The translations under genes and the position numbers were made by a program. From DASSNU01 sp035701265 (GTDB taxonomy: Bacteria > Gemmatimonadota > Gemmatimonadetes > Gemmatimonadales > Gemmatimonadaceae): a stretch of DNA of 64,000 nucleotides. Each line of letters starts with the position of its first letter. The stretch's first letter is position 1. This document shows, one piece after another, positions 11,001-18,481 of this stretch. The DNA is taken from assembly GCA_035701265.1 (NCBI GenBank), contig DASSNU010000001.1:1-64000 (forward strand), in the 5' to 3' direction. The notes below the pieces were generated by a model. The model worked only from the letters and a program-made list of their open reading frames with translations. It did not search any database and had not been told where the DNA came from.

Positions 11001-11837
11001 ATGTCCATGGCGCATGACGGAGAGGGCACCGTCCGCAGCGACGCTGGCGACCGGTTGGCGTCGCCCTGTGTTGTGATCTCCGACACCCACCTCGGGGCGC
11101 GCTCTCATGCGCTGGAGCGGCAGCTCGTCGACTTTCTTCGCGCGTTGCCCGGACGGGCATCGTCGCTGCTCATCAACGGCGACCTGTTCGACTTCTGGTT
11201 CGAGTGGCGCAGCGTGATGCCGCGCGGCCACTTCCGCCTGCTCGCCGCGCTCGCCGATCTGGTGGAGGGGGGGACGGACGTGTTGATGATTGCCGGCAAT
11301 CACGACTGCTGGGGGGGCGACGTGCTGACCGGCGACGTGGGGATGCGATACCACGTGGGGTCGTGGCGCGGGTCGCTGGCCGGGTGGGACGCGGAGGTGG
11401 AACACGGCGACGGACTACGCGTGGTGGAGGACCGGCGCTACCGGCTGCTGCGTCGTGTGATCCGCCACGGCGCGGCGGTGCGCGCCTTCCGATGGCTTCA
11501 TCCGGACGTGGGAACGTGGCTGGCCCGGGGGAGCTCGGAGACGAGTCGCGCGCATCGCGCGCTCGATGGCGGACGCGGACTGCAGGAGATCGCCGTGCGT
11601 CGCCTGGGCGCTCCGCGTGCGCCGGAGCTGCTCATCTTCGGGCACTCCCACGCGCCGACGCTGCATCGCGCGCCGAGCGGCGGCGTGTACGCCAACGCCG
11701 GCTCGTGGCTGGACGCGCCCACCTACCTGCTGGTGGCGCCGGACGCGGTGGAGCTCCGGCGGTGGAGCGGCTCAGTCGAGGGCGATCTGCTCGACGCGCT
11801 CGAGCGCCGATCCGAGAAAGCGCTGCCCCAACGCTAG
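11001..11837 (+). CDS. LpxH-like UDP-2,3-diacylglucosamine diphosphatase family metallophosphoesterase
   Basis: A 278-residue calcineurin-like phosphoesterase with all metal-binding blocks: SDTHLG, NGDLFDFW, AGNHDCWGG and GHSHAPT. The LpxH family cleaves UDP-2,3-diacylglucosamine to lipid X in lipid A synthesis, which fits the LPS genes nearby. Exact assignment (LpxH versus the related LpxG or YfcE-type enzymes) is uncertain. It is a lone plus-strand gene with its own promoter, and its last 66 bases overlap the end of murI on the other strand. Confidence 0.82.
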   Translation: MSMAHDGEGTVRSDAGDRLASPCVVISDTHLGARSHALERQLVDFLRALPGRASSLLINGDLFDFWFEWRSVMPRGHFRLLAALADLVEGGTDVLMIAGNHDCWGGDVLTGDVGMRYHVGSWRGSLAGWDAEVEHGDGLRVVEDRRYRLLRRVIRHGAAVRAFRWLHPDVGTWLARGSSETSRAHRALDGGRGLQEIAVRRLGAPRAPELLIFGHSHAPTLHRAPSGGVYANAGSWLDAPTYLLVAPDAVELRRWSGSVEGDLLDALERRSEKALPQR

Positions 11838-12605
11838 AAAGCGCTCCGGGTCGTCGGAGACGAGGAAGGCGTGCTCCGGCTGCTCGGATTCCGTCGTCGC
11901 CAGGGCGTGCCGGTGGAGCACGCGCTCCGTCTCGCGCGCCGTCTCGACCGCGCTGTCGATGAGCGCCACGCCCGGTCCCATGGCGCGCGCCACCACCGGC
12001 GCGAGGAGCGGGTAGTGGGTGCAGCCGAGCACGAGCGCATCCACGGTGCGCTCGCGGAGCGGGGCGAGGTATTCGCGCGCGATGAGCTCGACGGCGGGAC
12101 CATCGAGCCACCCCTCCTCCACCAGCGGGACGAAGAGCGGGCACGCCTGAGAGATCACCGTCGCATCCGGCGCCCCCTCGCGGATGGCGCGCTCGTAGGC
12201 GCCGGATGCCACCGTACCGGCGGTGCCGATGACGCCGATTCGCCCCGATGTGGAGGCGCGCACAGCGGCGCGTGCGCCGGGCTGCACCACCCCTACGACC
12301 GGCACGGGCAGCTCGTCGCGGAGCGCGGTGAGCGCGTGCGCGGTGGCTGTGTTGCAGGCCACGACGATGAGCTTGACCCCGCGGGCAAGCAGCAACTGGG
12401 TGATCTCGCGGCTGTAGCGACGCACCGTGTCAGGGCTCTTGGGCCCGTACGGCACGCGCGCCGTGTCGCCAAAGTACACGATGCCCTCGCGCGGCAGCTC
12501 GTGCACGAGCGCGCGCACGACGGTCAATCCACCGATGCCGGAGTCGAACACACCGATGGGCGCGGCGGTCGATACCTCCGGCCGTGGCGAGGCGGCGACC
12601 GGCAC
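11772..12605 (-). CDS. murI: Glutamate racemase
   Basis: It interconverts L- and D-glutamate, supplying D-Glu for peptidoglycan. The 277-residue protein has FDSGIGGLTVV near the N terminus and both catalytic cysteine motifs (VVACNTATAHAL and VLGCTHYPLL). The GTG at 12605 is inferred: it lies just after the upstream stop and about 15 codons before the conserved FDSGIGG; no strong Shine-Dalgarno sequence is visible. The 3' end overlaps the convergent lpxH-like gene by 66 bases. Confidence 0.93.
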   Translation of the reverse strand: MPVAASPRPEVSTAAPIGVFDSGIGGLTVVRALVHELPREGIVYFGDTARVPYGPKSPDTVRRYSREITQLLLARGVKLIVVACNTATAHALTALRDELPVPVVGVVQPGARAAVRASTSGRIGVIGTAGTVASGAYERAIREGAPDATVISQACPLFVPLVEEGWLDGPAVELIAREYLAPLRERTVDALVLGCTHYPLLAPVVARAMGPGVALIDSAVETARETERVLHRHALATTESEQPEHAFLVSDDPERFLALGQRFLGSALERVEQIALD

Positions 12606-12610
12606 GTTGA

Positions 12611-13282
12611 TCAGAAGGTGATGCTGAGAGCGAGCACGGTGCCGTCGCGTGTGGGGACGATCGAGAACTGTCCCGGCACATCCCACAGGTGCGCAGCCAC
12701 GAACGCATCCGCACCGGAGAGCAGATGGTTGAAGGCGACGATCGTGATCCAGTCCTCGAGTTGCTGACGGCGCAGCTCGACGAAGCCGACGAGCGGTCCG
12801 TTCCGGAAGATGGGGACCGGGAGCGTTCCATCCGGTGGAGGCAGCGCGAAGCCGACGAACAGGCTGTCCGCGCCATGCCGCTTGGCGAAATCCAGGCGCT
12901 GCTTGGTCTCGGCGACCATGAGCAGCGAACCGAGCTCGACGACGGCGAAGATCGCCGTGGCCCGCGTGCGGCCGAGCGTGCGCTGTCCCCAGCCCGGCAG
13001 CAGGAAGGAGCGCAAGAACGCCTTCCCCGGCGAGATGGGTGGTCCGCTGTCGATCCGTGCGCGCAGCATGACCGTGCGATGCACGGCGCTGTCGGGAGGG
13101 CGTGGCGCAACGGTATCGCGTGTGGCGGCCGCCGAGTCGCGCTGCTGTGCGACGAGCGCACCCGGAAGCCACACCAACGCCGCGCAGAGTGCGACGAGCA
13201 CGCCGCACTGCGGTACCCGGCGTGGCGCCTGCCATGGCGTCATGCGACGCATGATGCGTCGCGATGTGGCATGAGGGCTCAT
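12611..13282 (-). CDS. Exported DUF5683-like protein, function unknown
   Basis: 223 residues with an N-terminal signal segment (VLVALCAALVWLPGALVAQQ), a proline/arginine-rich linker and a hydrophobic region beginning AFLRSFLLPGWGQRTLGRTRATAIF. The LPGWGQ motif followed by membrane helices is typical of DUF5683-type proteins. The ATG at 13282 has AGGAGA eight to nine bases upstream. It lies directly downstream of selC, so it is probably transcribed with selD and selC, but no selenium role is implied. Confidence 0.72.
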   Translation of the reverse strand: MSPHATSRRIMRRMTPWQAPRRVPQCGVLVALCAALVWLPGALVAQQRDSAAATRDTVAPRPPDSAVHRTVMLRARIDSGPPISPGKAFLRSFLLPGWGQRTLGRTRATAIFAVVELGSLLMVAETKQRLDFAKRHGADSLFVGFALPPPDGTLPVPIFRNGPLVGFVELRRQQLEDWITIVAFNHLLSGADAFVAAHLWDVPGQFSIVPTRDGTVLALSITF

Positions 13283-13303
13283 GGGCGCTCTCCTACGCGG
13301 GGA

Positions 13304-13400
13304 TGGCGGGAACGTGTGGGAATCGAACCCACCCAACCCGACCGAGTCGGGTCGCGCCAGTTTTGAAGACTGGGGGAACCACCAGGCCCCATCCGCTCCC
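13304..13400 (-). tRNA. selC: tRNA-Sec (selenocysteine, anticodon TCA)
   Basis: The minus strand folds as a bacterial tRNA-Sec: an 8-base acceptor strand (GGGAGCGG opposite ACGTTCCC, with one G-U and one mismatch), an extended D stem, anticodon loop CTTCAAA between CCAGT and ACTGG, a long variable arm (about 20 bases), a T arm with GGTTCGATTCC, discriminator G and an encoded CCA. It reads UGA as selenocysteine with SelB. The gene starts three bases after the selD stop, so both probably share a transcript. Confidence 0.93.
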
Positions 13401-13403
13401 CCG

Positions 13404-14456
13404 CTACCCGATGACGACCGCGCTGGTGCCGCGCGCTTCGACGACGCCGATTTCCACGGCACCCGGAACGCGCGAAAGATAATCTGCCACGGCATCGGGC
13501 TGCAGCGCGACCAGCAGCCCGCCCGACGTCTGCGGATCGAGCAGGAGCGCGCGCAGCGTCTCGTCCGTGCGTCCCCAATCGACCAGCGGCTCCAGATACG
13601 CGGCGTTGCGCTCGGCACCGCCGGTGCACACGCCGCGCGCGGCTGCGTCGCGTGCGCCAGGGAGCAGCGGCACCGCCGCAGCGTGCATGCGCACGGTGAT
13701 GTTGCTCGCGCGCGCGATGTGCGATGCGTGTCCCACCAGGCCGAACCCGGTAATGTCGGTGGCGCACTGCGCGCCGGCGGCGAGCGCCGCGCGGCTCGCG
13801 TCCGCATTCAGCCGGCGCATGGAATCGTAGAGTGCGTCACGCGACGCATCGTCCAGCGTGCCCGCCTTGAGCACGGTGGCGAGAATGCCCGTCCCCAGCG
13901 GCTTGGTGAGCACGAGCCGGTCGCCGGGGCGCGCCGCCGCGTTCGTCAGCAGGCGGCGCGGATCCACGCGTCCGGTGATGGCAAGACCGAACTTGAGCTC
14001 CTCATCCTCCACCGTGTGCCCGCCGGCCAGCACGGCGCCGGCGGCGTGCACGACCTCCTGCGCGCCGTGCAGAATCTCGGTGAGCACGCTGAGGGGCAGC
14101 CGGCGCACCGGGAAGGCGGCAATGTTGAGCGCAGACACCGGCTCCCCGCCCATCGCGTACACGTCGGAGAGCGCGTTCGCCGCGGCCACCTGCCCGAAGA
14201 CGAACGGCTCGTCGACGATCGGCGCGAAGAAGTCGACCGTCTGCACGAGCGCGAGCGTGTCGGACAGCAGCACGATGCCCGCATCGTCGAACGTCTCGAA
14301 ACCGACGGCAAGACGCGGATCGTTGCGGCGCGGGAGCGGCGCGAGTACCTGCGAAAGGTCACCCGGACCCATCTTGGACGCTCAACCCGCGCACCGCGCG
14401 AACGCGGTGAGGCGAAAGAGCTCGTCCCGCGTGTGCGACCCGCCGGAGTCCGACAT
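13404..14456 (-). CDS. selD: Selenide, water dikinase (selenophosphate synthetase), a selenoprotein with in-frame UGA
   Basis: It makes selenophosphate from selenide and ATP, the selenium donor for Sec-tRNA. The frame from ATG 14456 (GGGAGG four bases upstream) runs through a UGA at codon 25 to a stop at 13404, 350 residues. Around it the peptide reads LTAFARCAG-U-ASKMGPGDL, aligning with E. coli SelD LTQYSHGAGCGCKISP: the UGA falls on catalytic Cys17 and K28 on Lys20. The downstream body is classic SelD (TVDFFAPIVDEPFVFGQVAAANALSDVYAMGG, GGHTVEDEELKFGLAITG, DITGFGLVGHA). A conventional call from ATG 14372 would lose both catalytic residues. Readthrough is inferred, strongly supported by the adjacent tRNA-Sec. 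Confidence 0.93.
14353..14384 (-). promoter_or_regulatory. Sec codon with candidate bacterial SECIS hairpin in selD
   Basis: The UGA occupies 14384-14382. Starting 12 bases later a small hairpin can form: GGTC (14369-14366), loop CGGGT, GACC (14360-14357), extended by a G-U pair and, past a mismatch, two more pairs. Bacterial SECIS elements are short hairpins with the apical loop about 15-25 bases after the UGA and a loop G for SelB; this fits in size and distance. The fold was made by eye. Confidence 0.6.
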
Positions 14457-14473
14457 CGCGCCTCCCGAAGCGA

Positions 14474-14860
14474 TCAGCCGCGCAGTCGCGCGATGAGATC
14501 GATCTCGATCAACGCGCCGCGTGGCAGCGCAGCGACCTGCACCGTACTCCGCGCGGGACGTGCCGTTCCAAGATGCTGACCGTAGATCTCGTTGACGACC
14601 GGGAAATCCGCCAGATCGGCCAGGTAGACGGTGGTCTTCACGACGTCGGACCAATCGATGCCGGCAGCTTGCAGCACGGCGCCGAGGTTGCGCATCACGC
14701 GGTGCGCCTGCGCGACGATGTCGCCGCCGGACATCTCGCCGGTGGCGGGATCGAGCGCGATCTGTCCCGCGGAGAAGAGGAACCCGCCAGCGGCGACGGC
14801 CTGCGAGTACGGCCCGATGGCGGCCGGTGCCTCGGCGGTGCTCACGATGGTCTGTGACAT
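14474..14860 (-). CDS. ridA: RidA family reactive enamine/imine deaminase (YjgF/UK114)
   Basis: It clears reactive enamine/imine intermediates made by PLP enzymes. The 128-residue product matches the family end to end: AIGPYSQAVAAGGFLFSAGQIALDPATGEM, QAHRVMRNLGAVLQAAG, VVKTTVYLADLADFPVVNEIY and a C-terminal ARSTVQVAALPRGALIEIDLIA, with the substrate-binding Arg in RSTVQV. The ATG is preceded by AGGAG at a normal distance. It lies between fhs (8 bases upstream) and selD (17 bases downstream). Confidence 0.94.
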   Translation of the reverse strand: MSQTIVSTAEAPAAIGPYSQAVAAGGFLFSAGQIALDPATGEMSGGDIVAQAHRVMRNLGAVLQAAGIDWSDVVKTTVYLADLADFPVVNEIYGQHLGTARPARSTVQVAALPRGALIEIDLIARLRG

Positions 14861-14868
14861 GTGTGCTC

Positions 14869-16545
14869 CTAGAAGAGCCCGACGATGCTCCCGTCGGGGC
14901 GAATGGTCATGTTCTCGGCGGCGGGCACCTTGGGCAGACCTGGCATGGTCATGATGTCGCCCGACCGCGCGACCACGAAGCCCGCCCCCGCCGCGGGATA
15001 GACCTCGCTGATCTGCACGCGGAATCCGCTCGGCGCTCCCAGCACGGTGGGATCGTCGGTGAACGAGTACTGCGTCTTCGCCATGCAGATCGGCGTCTGT
15101 CCGAGTCCGATTTGCTCGAGGTAGGTGATCGCGCTGTCGGCGCGAGGCGCGTAGTCGGCGCCCTCGCCGCCGTACACGCGGCGGACGATGATGTCGATCT
15201 TCTCGCGAATGGGAAGCGTCGCGTCGTAGAGTGGAGCGAAGTCGGCGCGCTGGTCGCGCAGGACACGCAGCACGGTGTGCGCCACCGCTTCGCCTCCTTC
15301 GCCACCGCGCGCCCACACATCCGCGAGCTCGCACGCAACGCCCTGCGCGGTCGCGTAGTCCGCGACCATGCGCAACTCGGCTTCGGTATCCGCGCCGAAG
15401 CGGTTCACGGCCACGACCACGGGCACGCCGAACTGCCGCACGTTGGCGATGTGGCGCCCCAGGTTGGGGAGTCCGCGCTCGAGGGCGGCGAGATCCTGCT
15501 GCGCGAGCGACTGCTTGGCCGCGCCGCCGTTCAGCTTGAGCGCGCGCACAGTGGCCACCAGGATGGCTGCTTCGGGGCGAAGCCCCGCGGCGCGACACTT
15601 GATGTCGAAGAACTTCTCGGCACCCAGATCGCTTCCGAATCCTGCTTCCGTCAGCACGATGTCGCTCACGGCCAGCGCGGTGCGAGTGGCCACGACGCTG
15701 TTACACCCGTGTGCGATGTTGCCAAAGGGGCCGGCGTGCACGAACGCAGGACCACCCTCGAGCGTCTGCACGAGATTGGGGCGCAGTGCATCCTTGAGCA
15801 GGAGACTCATCGCTCCCACCGCGTGCAGATCGGCCGCGGTCACCGGACGGCGCGCGCTCCCCGCGGTGCTCCCGACGATGATGCGCCCGAGCCGCTCCTC
15901 GAGATCTTCGCGGCTGGTGGCGAGCGCGATGACCGCCATGATCTCGCTGGCCGGCACGATGACCCACCGCTCCTCGCGCGGAATCCCGTTCCCCATTCCA
16001 CCGAGACCGATGACCGCCTGGCGGAGCGCGCGATCGTTCATGTCCACCGTGCGCGGCCAGGTGATGCGACGCGGATCGATGCCGAGCGTATTCCCCTGCT
16101 GCAGATGGTTGTCGAGGAGCGCCGAGAGGAGAGAGTGCGCGGTAGTGATCGCGTGGAAGTCGCCGGTGAAGTGGAGGTTGATGTCCTCCATGGGGAGCAC
16201 CTGCGCATATCCGCCACCCGCCGCTCCGCCTTTCATGCCGAACACCGGACCGAGGCTGGGCTCGCGAATGCAGAGCGTGGCGGCGACGCCAAGCCGCCGG
16301 AGTGCCTGCGTGACGCCGACCGTGACGGTGCTCTTTCCCTCTCCAGCGGCGGTCGGGTTGATGCCGGTGACGAGCACCAGGCGTCCGCGCGGCGGACGGG
16401 CGGCGACGTCGAGCGATATCTTCGCCTTGTACTTGCCGTACAGATCCAGATCGTCCTCGCACAAACCGACGTCGGCAGCCACGTCGAGAATCGGACGGAG
16501 TCGTGCCTGTTGAGCGATCGCGATGTCGGTCGGGACGGTCGGCAT
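14869..16545 (-). CDS. fhs: Formate-tetrahydrofolate ligase
   Basis: It forms 10-formyl-THF from formate, THF and ATP. The 558-residue length and motifs are typical: ITGINPTAAGEGKSTVTVG-type P-loop (here VTGINPTAAGEGKSTVTVG), MKGGAAGGGYAQVLPMEDIN, LHFTGDFHAIT, ERWVIVPASEIMAV and a C-terminal YAPRADSAI-VARSGDIMTMPGLPK segment. ATG 16545 is chosen over 16548 because AGGTGG then sits five bases upstream. Formate use alongside selenium genes suggests, but does not prove, a selenium-dependent formate dehydrogenase elsewhere. Confidence 0.95.
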   Translation of the reverse strand: MPTVPTDIAIAQQARLRPILDVAADVGLCEDDLDLYGKYKAKISLDVAARPPRGRLVLVTGINPTAAGEGKSTVTVGVTQALRRLGVAATLCIREPSLGPVFGMKGGAAGGGYAQVLPMEDINLHFTGDFHAITTAHSLLSALLDNHLQQGNTLGIDPRRITWPRTVDMNDRALRQAVIGLGGMGNGIPREERWVIVPASEIMAVIALATSREDLEERLGRIIVGSTAGSARRPVTAADLHAVGAMSLLLKDALRPNLVQTLEGGPAFVHAGPFGNIAHGCNSVVATRTALAVSDIVLTEAGFGSDLGAEKFFDIKCRAAGLRPEAAILVATVRALKLNGGAAKQSLAQQDLAALERGLPNLGRHIANVRQFGVPVVVAVNRFGADTEAELRMVADYATAQGVACELADVWARGGEGGEAVAHTVLRVLRDQRADFAPLYDATLPIREKIDIIVRRVYGGEGADYAPRADSAITYLEQIGLGQTPICMAKTQYSFTDDPTVLGAPSGFRVQISEVYPAAGAGFVVARSGDIMTMPGLPKVPAAENMTIRPDGSIVGLF

Positions 16546-16603
16546 CATCACCACCTCTGGAGGGTCCACGTACGCTGCGGCGCGTGCGCCGCGTCCAGTC
16601 TAC

Positions 16604-17425
16604 TCATCCCGGCGCGCGGGGCGCCAGGGCAAACAGACGATGCGCGTTCGCCGCGGTCGCGGCGGCGACCGCCTGGGGCGTGGTTCCGCGCGCATCGGCA
16701 AGCTTCTGAATGGTGTGGACCACCCACGCCGGCTCGTTCCGGTGGCCACGATGCGGAACCGGCGACAGATACGGCGCGTCCGATTCCACGAGGAGGCGAT
16801 CGTCGGGGGGAAGTCGGAGCAATGCGTCGTCGTCCCAGCGACGGAAGGTGATGATCCCACTGAAGGAGACGTACCACCCGACCTCGAGCGCCGTCACGGC
16901 GAGATCTGCGGGACCGGTGAAGCAGTGCAGGACGCCGCGCACTCCGGCGCTCGCTGCCTCGCGCACCAGGGCGGCCGTATCGGCAGCGGCGTCGCGTGTG
17001 TGCACCACCACGCTGGCGCCGCACTCCGCTGCCAGCGCGAGCTGCGCCTCGAACGCCGCACGCTGCACGGTGGGCTCCGCCGTGTCGTAGTGGTAGTCGA
17101 GACCGCATTCGCCCACCGCGGAGGCGCCCTCGTCCAGGCATGCGCGCAACGCGGGGAGGTCGCGTGGCGGATGGAATTGCGCGGCGTCATGCGGGTGAAC
17201 GCCCGCCGTCCACGCGCAGAGGTCGGGATGCGCCGCGGCGAGAGAGCGCGCGCCCTGTGCGGCCGCCAGCGATTCGCCGATACAGACGATGCCAGTCGCG
17301 CCCGCGGCGCGCGCGGCGGTGATCACACTGTCGCGGTCGGGATCGAACGCGGGATCGGCCAGGTGCGAGTGGCTGTCGACGAACGCGATCACCGGCGGGC
17401 GTCCTGCCGTGGAGCTGTCATCCAC
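16604..17425 (-). CDS. tatD: TatD family metal-dependent deoxyribonuclease
   Basis: A TIM-barrel metal hydrolase of 273 residues. Metal-binding motifs are present: DSHSHLADPAF near the N terminus, AVGECGLDYHYD, VVVHTRDAA, GVLHCFTG and LVESDAPYLSPVPHRG. TatD proteins act as Mg-dependent 3'-5' exonucleases in DNA quality control. It sits alone between fhs (58 bases) and secF (75 bases) in the same direction. Confidence 0.92.
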   Translation of the reverse strand: MDDSSTAGRPPVIAFVDSHSHLADPAFDPDRDSVITAARAAGATGIVCIGESLAAAQGARSLAAAHPDLCAWTAGVHPHDAAQFHPPRDLPALRACLDEGASAVGECGLDYHYDTAEPTVQRAAFEAQLALAAECGASVVVHTRDAAADTAALVREAASAGVRGVLHCFTGPADLAVTALEVGWYVSFSGIITFRRWDDDALLRLPPDDRLLVESDAPYLSPVPHRGHRNEPAWVVHTIQKLADARGTTPQAVAAATAANAHRLFALAPRAPG

Positions 17426-17500
17426 GCGGGATCATGGCGCGCGATCGGCGCCGCGGCGCGACGGGCGCCGTCCGCCGCCACCGGCGTGCGTGCGCCGCGA

Positions 17501-18481
17501 TCACACCGTCTCGCGGGCGGTGCTACGCTCGCGGGAGCTGGACGTCGTGCGCGCCACGCCCGTCTTGGTGCCGGTGGGACGGGGCCAGCGCCGCTCCACG
17601 TACAGCAGAATGGGCGATGCCACGTAGATGGAGCTGAACGTTCCGGTGACCACGCCGAAGAGCATGACCCAGGCGAACGGGCGGATCACCTCGCCAGCAA
17701 TGAGGATCAGGGCGACGAGGCAGACGGCCACCGTCCCGTGAGTGAGGACGGTGCGCGGCAGCACCTCGTTGATGGAGCGATTGAGCACGTCGCGGAAGGA
17801 CATCTTGCGATACAACTTCAAGTTCTCGCGCACGCGGTCGAAGATGATGATCGTGTCGTTCATCGAGTATCCGATCATCGTCAGGATACCGGCCATGACG
17901 ATGAGCGAGATCTCCAGGTTCATGTACTTGATGAACGCCAGCGTGGCGATGAGGTCGTGTCCCGTCGCGATGATGGTGGCGAGCCCGAACCGCCACTCGA
18001 ATCGCCACGCGAGGTACGCCAGCGTGATGATGAACGAGAAGAGCACGGCCAGCGCGGCCTGCTGCCGGAGCTGGCCTCCGACCTTGGGGCCCACCGTTTC
18101 GGTGCGAACGACCTTGCTCTCGGGGAAATGTGCCTTGAGCGCCGCGCTGATCACGTCGGAGATGCGATTCGCGCCGGCCGCCTGCTCGGCCACCTGCGCA
18201 CGGTCCTGCGCGCGGATCTGGTACTCGGTGTCCGTGCCGAAGCGCTGGATCTCCGCACCGGCCACCCCCGCCTGCTCGACCACGGAGCGCAAGTCGTCCG
18301 GGTGCGGCGGAGTGTGAAAGGCGACCTGGAGCAGCGTGCCGCCGGTGAATTCCACGCTGTAGTGAAAGCCTTCCACGGCGATCAACACCACGGCCGGCAG
18401 AATGAACGCCAGGGTGATGATCGTGGTGCGCTTCCAGAACTTGATGAAGTCGACGGACGTGCCGTGAAGGATGCGTAGCAT
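17501..18481 (-). CDS. secF: Protein-export membrane protein SecF
   Basis: With SecD it forms the proton-motive-force-driven subunit that completes Sec export. The 326-residue protein has an N-terminal helix (TTIITLAFILPAVVLIAVEG), a periplasmic region, and a C-terminal membrane domain with the SecF signature SLIVMAGILTMIGYSMNDTIIIFDRVREN. Its ATG shares one base with the secD stop (TGATG), so the pair is translationally coupled. A 15-residue upstream extension is in frame but lacks SecF-like sequence. Confidence 0.95.
   Translation of the reverse strand: MLRILHGTSVDFIKFWKRTTIITLAFILPAVVLIAVEGFHYSVEFTGGTLLQVAFHTPPHPDDLRSVVEQAGVAGAEIQRFGTDTEYQIRAQDRAQVAEQAAGANRISDVISAALKAHFPESKVVRTETVGPKVGGQLRQQAALAVLFSFIITLAYLAWRFEWRFGLATIIATGHDLIATLAFIKYMNLEISLIVMAGILTMIGYSMNDTIIIFDRVRENLKLYRKMSFRDVLNRSINEVLPRTVLTHGTVAVCLVALILIAGEVIRPFAWVMLFGVVTGTFSSIYVASPILLYVERRWPRPTGTKTGVARTTSSSRERSTARETV

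Noticed and set aside
13404..14372. SelD starting at ATG 14372
   Set aside because: This start omits the catalytic Sec/Cys position and the catalytic Lys, while the frame continues upstream through UGA with clear SelD similarity to an ATG that has a good Shine-Dalgarno sequence.
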